Below, piece after piece: positions 55,587 to 63,835 of a stretch of 64,000 nt of DNA. The translations under genes were made by a program, and so were the position numbers. The DNA comes from Rhizobium sp. ARZ01 (GTDB taxonomy: Bacteria > Pseudomonadota > Alphaproteobacteria > Rhizobiales > Rhizobiaceae). Location: positions 1,364,001 through 1,428,000 of the forward strand of contig NZ_JACVAE010000001.1 of assembly GCF_014851675.1 (NCBI RefSeq), in the 5' to 3' direction. How positions within the stretch are numbered: position 1 is the first letter of the stretch; every line of letters begins with the position of its first letter. Below the pieces are notes generated by a model. That model was not told where the DNA came from. It searched no databases and saw only the letters and a program-made list of their open reading frames with translations.

Positions 55587-55652
55587 CGCGCCCTCTCCTC
55601 GTCCGTACCGGCGGCTGCCCGGAGCTCCCATCCGGGCAGCCGCCTTAGGGCC

Positions 55653-56681
55653 TTACTCCTCGATACCCTTGGTACCGCGACGCTTCAGGTACTTGTCCCA
55701 GTAAAAGTCGTCAGCGTTCTCGGCGGTCACAATCGACAACCCGTTGTCGACGACGGGGATGCTCATCGGGTTGAAGCCCGAGCGCTTGGCGTCGTTCATC
55801 GGGTCTATCAGTTCCGGATGCTTGGCGAGCCAGAGCAACATGAAGCCCATGTAGCCCTGCATGCCCTGGTTCGGGTTGATCGAGCCGAAGACTTCGCCGG
55901 CCTTGATCATGTCGAGGATGTTGGCATTGACGTCGGCGCACATGACGAGCACCTTGCCGCCGCTTTCCTTGCTTGCCTGCGCCGCACCGATCGCCGAGTT
56001 CGCCTCCGGCATAAAGACCGCGCCGAGGTTCGGATTGGCCTGGATGATGCTGTTGAGGCCTTGGTAGGCCTTGGTGGGATCCTGGTTGGAGGCAGCGCGG
56101 CCGACGAGCTTCATGTCCGGCCACTTCTCCTCCATGCGACCGACAAAGGCGGCAATGCGCTTGTCGTGATTGTCCTGGCCCGGATTTTCCAGAACCGCAT
56201 ACTCGCCCTTGCCGCCCATCTTCTCTGCGATCGCGTCAGCCGCATAGATGCCTTCGCGGGTGTTATCGGAGGTGATGAAGGACACGCGCTTGGAAAGTGG
56301 TGAGTCCGCCGCAAAGGTGACGACCGCCGTGCCCTGATCGATCGCGCGGTTGATCGGCTCGATGAACGGATCGGAGTTCATCGGATGTACGAGAATACCT
56401 GCCGGGTTCTGCGCCAAGGCCTGGTCGAAGGTGGCGATCTGCTTGTTGACGTCATATTCCGGCGTACCGGTATATTCCGTCTCGCAGCCGAACTGCTGGC
56501 CCGCCTGCTTGAACATTTCGTAGACCGGGAACCAGTATTCGACGCCCGAAACCATGACGTTCATGACATATTTCTCGCCCGGCTTGCACTTGAACGGGTT
56601 TTCCGTCTCAGCGCTTGCGGCAACGGCAAGGAACGTTGTTGTAAGGACCGCCAGGGCGGTCGTGCTTAGAAAATTGCGCAA
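55653..56681 (-). CDS. Ribose-type ABC transporter substrate-binding protein
   Basis: A 342-aa periplasmic sugar binder. The signal peptide ends at AASA near residue 24 (LSTTALAVLTTTFLAVAASA). The family pattern includes GVEYWFPVYEMFKQAGQQFG, NPAGILVHPMNSDPFIEPIN and GKGEYAVLENPGQDNHDKRI. It is the first gene of the nine-gene operon, which suits a high-level binder. The ligand is unknown; the enzymes downstream suggest a sugar alcohol or unusual sugar. Confidence 0.93.
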   Translation of the reverse strand: MRNFLSTTALAVLTTTFLAVAASAETENPFKCKPGEKYVMNVMVSGVEYWFPVYEMFKQAGQQFGCETEYTGTPEYDVNKQIATFDQALAQNPAGILVHPMNSDPFIEPINRAIDQGTAVVTFAADSPLSKRVSFITSDNTREGIYAADAIAEKMGGKGEYAVLENPGQDNHDKRIAAFVGRMEEKWPDMKLVGRAASNQDPTKAYQGLNSIIQANPNLGAVFMPEANSAIGAAQASKESGGKVLVMCADVNANILDMIKAGEVFGSINPNQGMQGYMGFMLLWLAKHPELIDPMNDAKRSGFNPMSIPVVDNGLSIVTAENADDFYWDKYLKRRGTKGIEE

Positions 56682-56787
56682 GAGTCCTCCTCGAGGCCGA
56701 AGCCCCTCCCAAATGTCGGTGGCGCCGCTTCAAGGCGTCCGATGAACCTGTGAGATCCGAACTTCCTCCTCGAAGTCCGGTGTAAGG

Positions 56788-56816
56788 AGGTAAACTCATG
56801 GCGAAGCACGTGTCAA
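56788..56816 (-). promoter_or_regulatory. Candidate promoter of the polyol operon
   Basis: On the minus strand a perfect -35 box TTGACA (56816-56811) is followed after 17 bases by TTACCT (56793-56788), a poor -10 box. The weak -10 suggests dependence on an activator or relief from repression. The palindrome at 56828-56847 lies just upstream. Confidence 0.4.
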
Positions 56817-56827
56817 TCGATTTCAGT

Positions 56828-56847
56828 TGATGAAATTTATTTCATCA
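56828..56847. promoter_or_regulatory. Perfect palindrome, candidate SorC operator
   Basis: TGATGAAAT-TT-ATTTCATCA is a perfect 9-2-9 inverted repeat, 147 bases ahead of the binding-protein start and 12 bases upstream of the -35 box. It stands out as AT-rich in GC-rich DNA. I infer that the SorC-type protein of the operon binds it, possibly as an activator because of the position. Confidence 0.6.
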
Positions 56848-56963
56848 CGAAGATGAGGAGCCATCACCCGGTAGCCGGCCGCGGCCAGCAACGGCGCCAC
56901 ATCGACATAGGTGTAAATGTCAGCAGGCCAACCATGCAGACGGATCACCACAGGCCGGCACAC
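56848..56963 (-). pseudogene. Alpha/beta hydrolase fragment
   Basis: The minus frame reads PVVIRLHGWPADIYTYVDVA and PLLAAAGYRVMAPHL, the N-terminal HGxP oxyanion region of an alpha/beta hydrolase (epoxide hydrolase-like). About 40 residues survive, then the frame runs into the palindrome region and stops at 56823. The catalytic serine part is absent. Confidence 0.6.
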
Positions 56964-57049
56964 TAAGATACAAATTCATGGCGCTGCGTCGACATTCTCC
57001 CTCGTCGATCGAAGCAGCCAAGCGGTCTCCCCCGGCCGCATTCTGCCGC

Positions 57050-57252
57050 CTATGCGCTCTCGCGCGCATTCGGCTCGAGCTCAAGCAGTGCCGAGAACCG
57101 TGACAGGCCCTCGCGCGGGGGTGATAGACTTCGAGCTTGCGGGCGACGGAGCGGGTGACGTCCTGGCCCAGTTCGATCATCGCAAGCGCAAGGTCGATGC
57201 CCGTCGTCATCCCGACAATAGTCTTCTCGACGTTGGATCGGCTGGCACACAA
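57050..57252 (-). pseudogene. GlxA/FtrA-type regulator fragment (DJ-1/PfpI-AraC)
   Basis: One frame reads VEKTIVGMTTGIDLALAMIE and GQDVTRSVARKLEVYHPRA. This matches the segment of GlxA-type AraC regulators where the DJ-1/PfpI domain ends (usually TAGVTAGIDLALALVEE). A second frame continues with SRFSALLELEPNARE, the usual next segment, before the lost helix-turn-helix domain. A frame change lies near 57115. Both ends are missing. Confidence 0.6.
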
Positions 57253-57271
57253 CCCCTACCACCTGCAATGA

Positions 57272-57703
57272 TCAACCATGATGCGACACAGAGACATAGC
57301 CAACCACTGGAAGCCAGCCCAGCTTCAGACCGAAGAACAGCAGAAACAGCAGACCAAGCAAGAAGGTTGGGATCGACAGAAGGAAAGTGGCCGAGCCGAC
57401 CAGCAGGACATCGAAAACGCTGTTCTGCCGCCAGGCTGCGATCATGCCGGCCGGCACAGCGACGAAGCTGGCAAAGAAGACGGCTGCGAGCACGATCTCG
57501 GCGCTCGTCCAGAAGCGTTGCATGATCAGCGACAGCACCGGCTGGCCGGTGCTGATCGAGGTGCCAAGGTCGCCTGTCAGCACGTTCGAGAACCAGATCG
57601 CGAACTGTACCGGCATCGGACGGTCGAGCCCGTGTCGGGCGCGCAAATCCGCCAGGCTTGCCGGATCGGCGAGATCGCCAAGCATCAGCGAAGCCGTCGG
57701 CGA
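57272..57703 (-). pseudogene. DppB-type dipeptide ABC permease fragment
   Basis: About 140 residues of an oligopeptide/dipeptide permease. They include LADPASLADLRARHGLDRPM, PVQFAIWFSNVLTGDLGTS, TSAEIVLAAVFFASFVAVPA and LLSIPTFLLGLLFLLFFGLK. The usual N-terminal first helix and the C-terminal half with the EAA loop are missing, and the frame ends GYVSVSHHG. It is a truncated gene within a cluster of fragments. Confidence 0.75.
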
Positions 57704-57782
57704 CAACTGCTGAAATGTCGATTGCTTCGGTCGCCTTGGTTGAATTAGTGGCATCCGCGGAATCGACCGCCGCCATGAAGGA

Positions 57783-58016
57783 GGCGCGGAACGCTATCTC
57801 GGCGTCAAGCTTGTCAACGTCTTTCCTTATAACACGCAGATAGCGCTGCCAGGCCTTTTTTCGACCTATATCCTCTACGGTGATAGAATCGGCGTACCAC
57901 TGGCCCTGATCGACGGTAACGTCACCACCAGTCGTCGCACGGTCGCCGCGTCCGCACTGGCCGCGGACTATCTAGCCCGCAAGGAATTTCGACTGGCCAG
58001 CGATCTCCGCGCATAG
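57783..58016 (+). pseudogene. Ornithine cyclodeaminase-family fragment
   Basis: A plus-strand frame without a proper start reads RYLGVKLVNVFPYNTQIALP, FSTYILYGDRIGVPLALIDG and RRTVAASALAADYLAR. This is the substrate/NAD entry region of ornithine cyclodeaminase/mu-crystallin proteins. It stops at 58016 before the Rossmann motif, and the N-terminus is also lost. About 77 codons remain of roughly 320. Confidence 0.75.
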
Positions 58017-58111
58017 GTTTCGCCGGTTGGTTCGGAAAGCTGGGCGGGCCGCTTGAAGGGGCAAAGGGGGCAGAGCTCCCCGGCCGCTCCCCTCATCTAG
58101 GATCTGGCGGC

Positions 58112-58216
58112 TCAAGCCGCAAGCGTCAGGATATGCGGCAGATGGTGGAGGCTCGCTCCTAGTAGGATCGACATGACCCCGAAACTCCGAATGATCTTCG
58201 GGTCGGCTGCTGCCAT
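58112..58216 (-). CDS. Very small membrane-like ORF
   Basis: A 34-codon frame with ATG at 58216 and AAGGAG just upstream at rather short spacing. It encodes KIIRSFGVMSILLGASLHHL and a hydrophobic end. It may be a small membrane peptide or a chance frame. It lies after the FAH-family gene, at the end of the sugar-acid operon. Confidence 0.25.
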   Translation of the reverse strand: MAAADPKIIRSFGVMSILLGASLHHLPHILTLAA

Positions 58217-58255
58217 CTGCTCCTTACATCCAGCGGAACGTGCCCGTATCATTTC

Positions 58256-59404
58256 CTAATTCCCGATCAGACCACGCACGGCGAGGTTGCGCATCAGGGC
58301 AGCGATTCCGAAGGTCCAGGGCGGGCATTCTGTCGATAGGGCTACCGTGTTGGTCAGGCTTCCCAATTCGGTATTGGAAATCGTCACCCGGTCGCCGATC
58401 TTGTGCGTGAAGCCTTGGCCAGGTGTATCCCGATCCTCGACGGGTGCAAAAAGCGTTCCCATGAACAGCATGAGTCCATCGGGATATTGATGGTGGCGGC
58501 CGATCGTCTGGGCGACAAGTTCGAGCGGATCGCGACTGATCTCCTTCATCGAACTGCTGCCGTTGAGGATAAAGCCGTCCCTGCCCTCGATCCGCAACTC
58601 CAGTTCGGCATTGCGCACATCGGCGATCGAGTAAGTCTCATCGAACAAGCGGATGAACGGCCCAATGGCCGATGAGGCATTGTTGTCCTTTGCCTTGCCG
58701 AGCAGCAACGCCGAGCGCCCCTCGACATCGCGCAGGTTGACATCGTTGCCCAGCGTCGCACCCTTCACGCGCCCCTGGCTATCGACGGCAAGCACGATCT
58801 CCGGTTCGGGATTGTTCCAGTTCGACATAGGATGAAGCCCGACCGAGGCGCCCCAGCCGACGGACGACAGAACAGGCGCCTTGGTAAAGACCTCGGCATC
58901 GGGTCCGATGCCGACCTCCAGATACTGCGACCACACACCGACCTCGATCAATGCCTCCTTAACCTTTGCAGCTTCCTGCGATCCCGCCCGCAGGTTACTC
59001 AGGCTTTCCCCGATGATGCCCGTCATTCGCTCGCGTATCACCCGCGCCATCTCAGGGTTTCCCGCAGCTTTCTCCTCGATGACCCGCTCGACCATCGAGC
59101 GCGCGAAGGTAACGCCGCAGGCCTTCACGGCCTGCAGGTCGCAGGGCGCAAGCATGGAATACGGTGCATCCGCGGCAAGCTCGAGATTCATGACCGCCTC
59201 CAGCGGCGCGACGATTTCCCCGCGCTGTTCGCGCACGAACGAGACCGGATCGTCTTTCTCCAGAAGATCGCGCATCGTCGGCGCCGCAGTGCCGGTGATG
59301 TCGACGATCATGCCGTCGCGCAGCACGACGACAGACGGACCGCGATGCCCGGTGCGGAAGATCCGGCCGACGAAGGTGCCGCGGTCAAATGAATTCAGTG
59401 CCAT
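58256..59404 (-). CDS. FAH-family 2-keto-3-deoxy-pentonate dehydratase (XylX-like)
   Basis: A 382-aa protein of the fumarylacetoacetate hydrolase superfamily. It resembles Caulobacter XylX, which dehydrates 2-keto-3-deoxy-D-xylonate to alpha-ketoglutarate semialdehyde. Shared blocks include KACGVTFARSMVERVIEEKA, LIEVGVWSQYLEVGIGPDAE, SNWNNPEPEIVL (metal ligands), GNDVNLRDVEGRSALLLGKA, DNNASSAIGPFIRLFDETYS and DRDTPGQGFTHKIGDRVTIS. It is the last gene of an operon with importer, SDR and mutarotase genes. The pentose could be D-xylose, D-arabinose or L-arabinose. Its ATG overlaps the mutarotase gene end by 10 bases. Confidence 0.88.
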   Translation of the reverse strand: MALNSFDRGTFVGRIFRTGHRGPSVVVLRDGMIVDITGTAAPTMRDLLEKDDPVSFVREQRGEIVAPLEAVMNLELAADAPYSMLAPCDLQAVKACGVTFARSMVERVIEEKAAGNPEMARVIRERMTGIIGESLSNLRAGSQEAAKVKEALIEVGVWSQYLEVGIGPDAEVFTKAPVLSSVGWGASVGLHPMSNWNNPEPEIVLAVDSQGRVKGATLGNDVNLRDVEGRSALLLGKAKDNNASSAIGPFIRLFDETYSIADVRNAELELRIEGRDGFILNGSSSMKEISRDPLELVAQTIGRHHQYPDGLMLFMGTLFAPVEDRDTPGQGFTHKIGDRVTISNTELGSLTNTVALSTECPPWTFGIAALMRNLAVRGLIGN

Positions 59405-60291
59405 GAAGAACTCCAGTCCAAAGTCATCGTGCCCGCGAGGGTTTCGTGGGGAGCGAGGATCGCAAGTCCCGGAAGACCGGGGAGATTGTGCGCATCGACG
59501 GGGTGGGACACAGGCTCGAAGCAGAAGAAATCTGCATCCGGGCCGGGAGAAAAGACAAGAGCGACGTCGAGATTGTCCGATGCGCTCAAGCGGAAGGACA
59601 GTGCATCAGCGCCCTGCTCGACATCGCAGACACCGGGCCAGCCGGTGAAGGCATTGTTGATCCAACCGTCGGGCAATGCCGTCAGGGCGGAAAAATCCCA
59701 GCGGCTTTTCGCATCAATATCGATCGCCGCCATCGGAAGATGTCTTTCATCTTCCAGCCAGACCTTGTTCGCTGGAAACCGAATCTTCGTTTGCCGGCTT
59801 CTCGGAAACCAGGGATGGAAACCGATTCCGAACGGCAAAGCCGTTGCTGACGTCGATGTTACCTCCAGACACACCTCAAGCCGGGTTTGCGACAGAACCA
59901 GCGTCTGCCTGGCGTCGTAGCGGAACGGGCCAATGCCGCCGTCAGGGCAATGCAGAATGACCGTCGTTTCATCGCGTTCGGAAACGCCCCATTCCCGCGT
60001 GAAGCCGTCTCCGTGAATTGGAAACTCCTCCCCAGCCAGATTGGGGTCCACCCCGTGGAATTGGCCGCCGAACGCGAAGCCTCCCCCCGATATGCGGTTG
60101 GAGAAGGGAACCAGCACATTGGAGGCCAGCGCAAAGGGACCATCGCCGGTCCGGCCGCTCCATGGACGCAGGAGCGGCCGAAACCTTCCATCGGCGCCAC
60201 GCACGTCGAGCTGCGCAATGCCGCCGCCCATGCAGGGCACGACGGCGACGCGCGCGCGCGCATTCTCGATAACGATCTCCTGCGCCTGCAA
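59395..60291 (-). CDS. Aldose 1-epimerase (mutarotase)-like protein
   Basis: A 298-aa beta-sandwich protein of the galactose mutarotase fold. It contains VVPCMGGGIAQLDVRG, LVPFSNRISGGGFAFGG, PIHGDGFTREW (catalytic His region), PFGIGFHPWFPRS and a C-terminal FCFEPVSHPVDAHN (catalytic Glu). It probably interconverts sugar anomers before oxidation by the SDR. The start is a TTG at 60291 with GGAGG at good spacing, directly after the SDR stop. Confidence 0.87.
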   Translation of the reverse strand: MQAQEIVIENARARVAVVPCMGGGIAQLDVRGADGRFRPLLRPWSGRTGDGPFALASNVLVPFSNRISGGGFAFGGQFHGVDPNLAGEEFPIHGDGFTREWGVSERDETTVILHCPDGGIGPFRYDARQTLVLSQTRLEVCLEVTSTSATALPFGIGFHPWFPRSRQTKIRFPANKVWLEDERHLPMAAIDIDAKSRWDFSALTALPDGWINNAFTGWPGVCDVEQGADALSFRLSASDNLDVALVFSPGPDADFFCFEPVSHPVDAHNLPGLPGLAILAPHETLAGTMTLDWSSSWH

Positions 60292-61035
60292 CTACCAGCC
60301 TCCGTCAATGGCGAAGTTCTGGCCCGAGATCATGTCGGACGCGGCCGATACCAGGAAGAGGACGAGGCTTGCGACGTGGTCCGGCTCGATCCTCTTCTTC
60401 AGGCATTGGCGATCCAGAATCCAGTCGTTGTATTGCTGCAGCCGGTCGGCGAACACCCGCTCCTCGGCTTCGGAAACCACCGCGCCCGGCGAGACGGCAT
60501 TGACGTTGATGCCGTAGGGGCCAAGCTCGCGGGCAAGGCCCTTGGTGAGGCCGAGCATCGCGCCCTTCGAGGCCACGTAGGGCACATAGCCGTCCCATTG
60601 CCCGTTCAGGGTGATCGAGGTGAAATTGACGATCTTTCCGCTTCGGCGTTCTTTCATGGATGGCGCGATGGCCCGCACCGCCGCGAAGGCGGCGGAAGAA
60701 TTGACCCGGATCTGGTCCTCGTACTCCGCCAGGCTGAAGGCTTCGAAAGGCTTGTTGATGATCAGGGCTGCATTGTTGACGAGAATGTCGATACCGCCGG
60801 ACCTTTCCGCTTCCTCGCCAATCACCTTCTCCGTGCGCTGCAGGTCGTTGAGATCGCAGCCGAGGAACCGGACGCCGGCACCAAGCTCGCCCGCCTTGCG
60901 CGCGCCGTCTTCCATGTCCGGCCGGTCAAGAACGATCACTGCGGCGCCCTCGGCATGTAGCCGCAGCGCCTGAGCCCTTCCCAAGGTACCGAGGCCGCCG
61001 GTGATCAGGGCCGTTTTTCCTTCTAGCGTTGCCAT
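60292..61035 (-). CDS. Short-chain dehydrogenase/reductase
   Basis: A 247-aa classical SDR. The cofactor motif is TALITGGLGTLGRAQALRLH near residue 10, NNAA near 88, the catalytic Ser in VNFTSITLNGQ, and Tyr-Lys in YVPYVASKGAMLG near 155. The C-terminus ends DMISGQNFAIDGGW. In this operon it probably oxidises a pentose at C1 to the lactone, or a related step. The ATG at 61035 is chosen over a longer frame without SDR features. The next gene starts directly after its stop. Confidence 0.92.
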   Translation of the reverse strand: MATLEGKTALITGGLGTLGRAQALRLHAEGAAVIVLDRPDMEDGARKAGELGAGVRFLGCDLNDLQRTEKVIGEEAERSGGIDILVNNAALIINKPFEAFSLAEYEDQIRVNSSAAFAAVRAIAPSMKERRSGKIVNFTSITLNGQWDGYVPYVASKGAMLGLTKGLARELGPYGINVNAVSPGAVVSEAEERVFADRLQQYNDWILDRQCLKKRIEPDHVASLVLFLVSAASDMISGQNFAIDGGW

Positions 61036-61045
61036 TGACGTTTCC

Positions 61046-61777
61046 TCAGAGCACCGACTGGACTTCTTCGATCGACGTATCGCCGATCCGCTTGTCGAGC
61101 ACGACCTGGCCGCGGGCCATGGCGACGACCCGGTCGCAGCATTCGAAGACATGGTGCATGTTGTGACTGATGAAGATGCCGGTGACGTTCTGGTCCTTCA
61201 AGGAACGAACGAAACCGATGACCTTGTTGGTTTCTTTGACGGAGAGGTGATTGGTCGGTTCGTCGAGGATCATCACCTTGGATTTGAAATGCATGGCGCG
61301 CGCGATGGCGACACCCTGCCGCTGTCCTCCCGATAATTCGCCGACCAGCGCGTCCGGCGACCTGAGATGTAGATCGACATCACTGATCGCCTTGACGCTT
61401 TCCTCACGCATCCTGCGCATATCCATGATACCGACGCCGCCGATCGAAATGCGCATCGGTTCGCGGCCGATGAAAAGATTGCGGGCGATCGACATGGTCG
61501 GCACCATGGAATTGTATTGGTAGATGGTCTCGATACCGAGCCGCATGGAATCGCGCGGGCCCGAAATGGCGACCTTGCGCCCCTCGACGAAGATCTCGCC
61601 TTCATCCTGTTTCTGGACGCCGGACAGGATGTTGATGAGGGTCGACTTTCCCGCACCGTTGTCACCGATGAGCCCAACGGCCTCGTTTCTGGCGAAATCG
61701 ATCGAAACACCTTTGACCGCATGAACACCGGAATACCATTTGTGCAGGTTTCTAACCGAAACGATGGGTTCGTTCAT
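61046..61777 (-). CDS. Sugar ABC transporter ATP-binding protein (single domain)
   Basis: A 243-aa ATPase of the sugar (FrcA-like) group. Walker A is [19 protein letters not shown] near residue 37, the signature is ELSGGQRQGVAIARAM, and Walker B VMILDEPTNHLSVKET. It has one nucleotide-binding domain, unlike the double RbsA type at 54042. It pairs with the permease 3 bases upstream. Confidence 0.94.
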   Translation of the reverse strand: MNEPIVSVRNLHKWYSGVHAVKGVSIDFARNEAVGLIGDNGAGKSTLINILSGVQKQDEGEIFVEGRKVAISGPRDSMRLGIETIYQYNSMVPTMSIARNLFIGREPMRISIGGVGIMDMRRMREESVKAISDVDLHLRSPDALVGELSGGQRQGVAIARAMHFKSKVMILDEPTNHLSVKETNKVIGFVRSLKDQNVTGIFISHNMHHVFECCDRVVAMARGQVVLDKRIGDTSIEEVQSVL

Positions 61778-61780
61778 GGC

Positions 61781-62758
61781 TCAGGTCTCCACCTTGATCG
61801 CCTTGGCGCGTTTGCGCAGCCAGGAGTTTGCAATAACCGCGAAGATCGTCAGCGATCCGATAGCGAACTTGAACCAGTTGGCGTCGACCTGGCTCAGGAT
61901 GAGACCGTTATCGATGACGCGAATGAGCGCGACGCCGATGATGCCTCCGAAGACTGCCCCGATGCCGCCGGTGAGCGCAGTACCGCCGATGACGGCAGCC
62001 GCGACGGCCTGAAGCTCCATGCCTTCGCCGATCGACGGCAGCGGCGAGCCGAGCCGCAGAACCTGGATCAATCCGGCAAAGCCGCTCAGTACCGAGCACA
62101 GGATGAAGCAGGCTATTTTGACGCGGGCCGTGGGAATGCCCATTGCATTTGCCGCGGGAAGAAAGCCGCCCGTCGCGCGCACCCAGTTGCCGAAATTCGT
62201 GCGGCTCAAAAGGAGCGAAACAAGGACCGCGACAACGATGAACCAGATGAAGGACATGCGGAAAAGCTCGCCCGGCCCGACGAAACTGGTGAAGAGCCAG
62301 GTCGGCAGATCCGTCGACAGTAGCGGCGGGAAGCCGCCCGAGACAACCACCGTCAACGAGCGCGCTACGAACATCATGCCGAGCGTGGTTATAAAGCTCG
62401 GGATGGCGAACTGGATCGTGAGAAAGCCGTTCAGGAAGCCTATGGCGACGCAGACCAGCAACCCCGCCGCCAGGGCGACGGGAAAGGAAACCTCATGCGT
62501 CATCAGCACCGCGATCGTCATCGGCATCAGGGCGAATACCGCGCCGACGGAAAGGTCGAACTCGCCGCATATCATCAGAACGGTCACGCCGATGGCGACC
62601 AGCGCCATCTCAGGCAGGATCCCGAACACACCGCGCAGGTTGCCCCCGGTCAGGAAAACCCCTCCGGATTGGCTCTGGAACAGGAAGACCAGAGCCACCA
62701 GCAGAAGAAGTGCGGCAAGTTCCGGCTTCTCCATGTAAATCTTTAGAAGTCTTTTCAT
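61781..62758 (-). CDS. Sugar ABC transporter permease (RbsC family)
   Basis: A 325-aa membrane protein with about nine helices. MALVAIGVTVLMICGEFDLS near residue 50 and MELQAVAAAVIGGTALTGGI near 240 are family hallmarks. It forms the channel of the pentose importer with the ATPase downstream and the binding protein upstream. Confidence 0.94.
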   Translation of the reverse strand: MKRLLKIYMEKPELAALLLLVALVFLFQSQSGGVFLTGGNLRGVFGILPEMALVAIGVTVLMICGEFDLSVGAVFALMPMTIAVLMTHEVSFPVALAAGLLVCVAIGFLNGFLTIQFAIPSFITTLGMMFVARSLTVVVSGGFPPLLSTDLPTWLFTSFVGPGELFRMSFIWFIVVAVLVSLLLSRTNFGNWVRATGGFLPAANAMGIPTARVKIACFILCSVLSGFAGLIQVLRLGSPLPSIGEGMELQAVAAAVIGGTALTGGIGAVFGGIIGVALIRVIDNGLILSQVDANWFKFAIGSLTIFAVIANSWLRKRAKAIKVET

Positions 62759-62813
62759 TCAGCAATCTCCAGAGTGGAAGGGGGACCGTGAGCGATCCCC
62801 TTCCAGCCGTGCG

Positions 62814-63794
62814 TCAGCGCAGGCCCTTCGCAGACAGATCCATGATCATGTCGGCATCCGCCGGGCGAACGATGCCCTGCCCCGTATCGATATTCGACGG
62901 CGCAAGACCCAGCGTCTTGGCGAGATAAACTTCCATCACCGGCATGAAGCCCTGCATGTAAGGCTGCTGGTCGACTTCGACCTGCACATAGCCGGCCTGC
63001 ATCTGCTGAACCACCTCGGGAACGAGGTCGAAGCCGCCGAGCAGAACCTTGCCGGGCTCGACACCGCGATCCTTCAGGACGCGGGCGACCGCTGCATGCC
63101 AGAAGCCGGTGTCGAAATAGGCGGTGGTATCGGGATGCGCATTCAGGTAGGCGCCGACGCGGTCCGCCGTCACAGCCAGGTCGGTTCCGCTGTCGATGCG
63201 CTCCCATGAAATATCCCGTGTGGGATTGGCGGCCTTGTATTCCTCAAGAAAATCCATGACGCCCTGTCCACGGGCCTCTGACCAGTTCTGTCCCGGCGCC
63301 GAGATGCCGACGAGAACCCTGATCGGCCCATCCTTTGGAAAACTCTCCGCCATCGCCTTGCCAAGGGCACGGCCGGCGGGCCGGAAGCCCTGCCCGACGA
63401 ACGCCGTCCGGCTGTTACCGTCTGCTCCCTCGCTGTCGTCGACATTGACGCCGATAACCACGACGCCGGCCTTGACAGCCAGGTCGATCGCGTCGTCAAG
63501 CGCCTTGTCGTCAACGATGGAGGTCAGCAGCGCGTCGGGCTTCCGGGCCAGAGCCGCCTCGATGTTAGACAGCTGCTGCTCGACCGCGCCTTCCGTCTGG
63601 GTGAACACCATCTGGCAATTCGCTCCGATCTTCTCGCAAGCATCGTCGAAGCCCTTCTTGACCGCCTGCCAGAAGGTATTCGACGCCGACGAATGATGGG
63701 TGAAAACGATGTTCAACGGTTCCGCCTGCGCGATGCCTGCGGTGGTGGCCATAAGGGCCAGCCCCAATGCGCCACGGATAATGATCTTTCTCAT
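62814..63794 (-). CDS. Sugar ABC transporter substrate-binding protein
   Basis: A 326-aa periplasmic binding protein of the ribose/xylose type. The signal peptide covers residues 1-24 (GALGLALMATTAGIAQA). LNIVFTHHSSASNTFWQAVK, RKPDALLTSIVDDKALDDAI and AYFDTGFWHAAVARVLKDRG are visible. The ATG at 63794 follows GGGAGGAG. It lies just after the sugar-acid dehydratase gene, so the importer and the pathway are co-transcribed. Confidence 0.93.
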   Translation of the reverse strand: MRKIIIRGALGLALMATTAGIAQAEPLNIVFTHHSSASNTFWQAVKKGFDDACEKIGANCQMVFTQTEGAVEQQLSNIEAALARKPDALLTSIVDDKALDDAIDLAVKAGVVVIGVNVDDSEGADGNSRTAFVGQGFRPAGRALGKAMAESFPKDGPIRVLVGISAPGQNWSEARGQGVMDFLEEYKAANPTRDISWERIDSGTDLAVTADRVGAYLNAHPDTTAYFDTGFWHAAVARVLKDRGVEPGKVLLGGFDLVPEVVQQMQAGYVQVEVDQQPYMQGFMPVMEVYLAKTLGLAPSNIDTGQGIVRPADADMIMDLSAKGLR

Positions 63795-63835
63795 GCTTTC
63801 TCCTCCCGGGTTTACGTGTTGTTTCAGTCCAGAAA

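Noticed and set aside
45181..56681. Calling the operon lsr (AI-2 uptake)
   Set aside because: There is only one permease, no LsrG, and GlpD-like, aldo/keto reductase and GMC genes are present; a polyol pathway fits better, so lsr names were not used.
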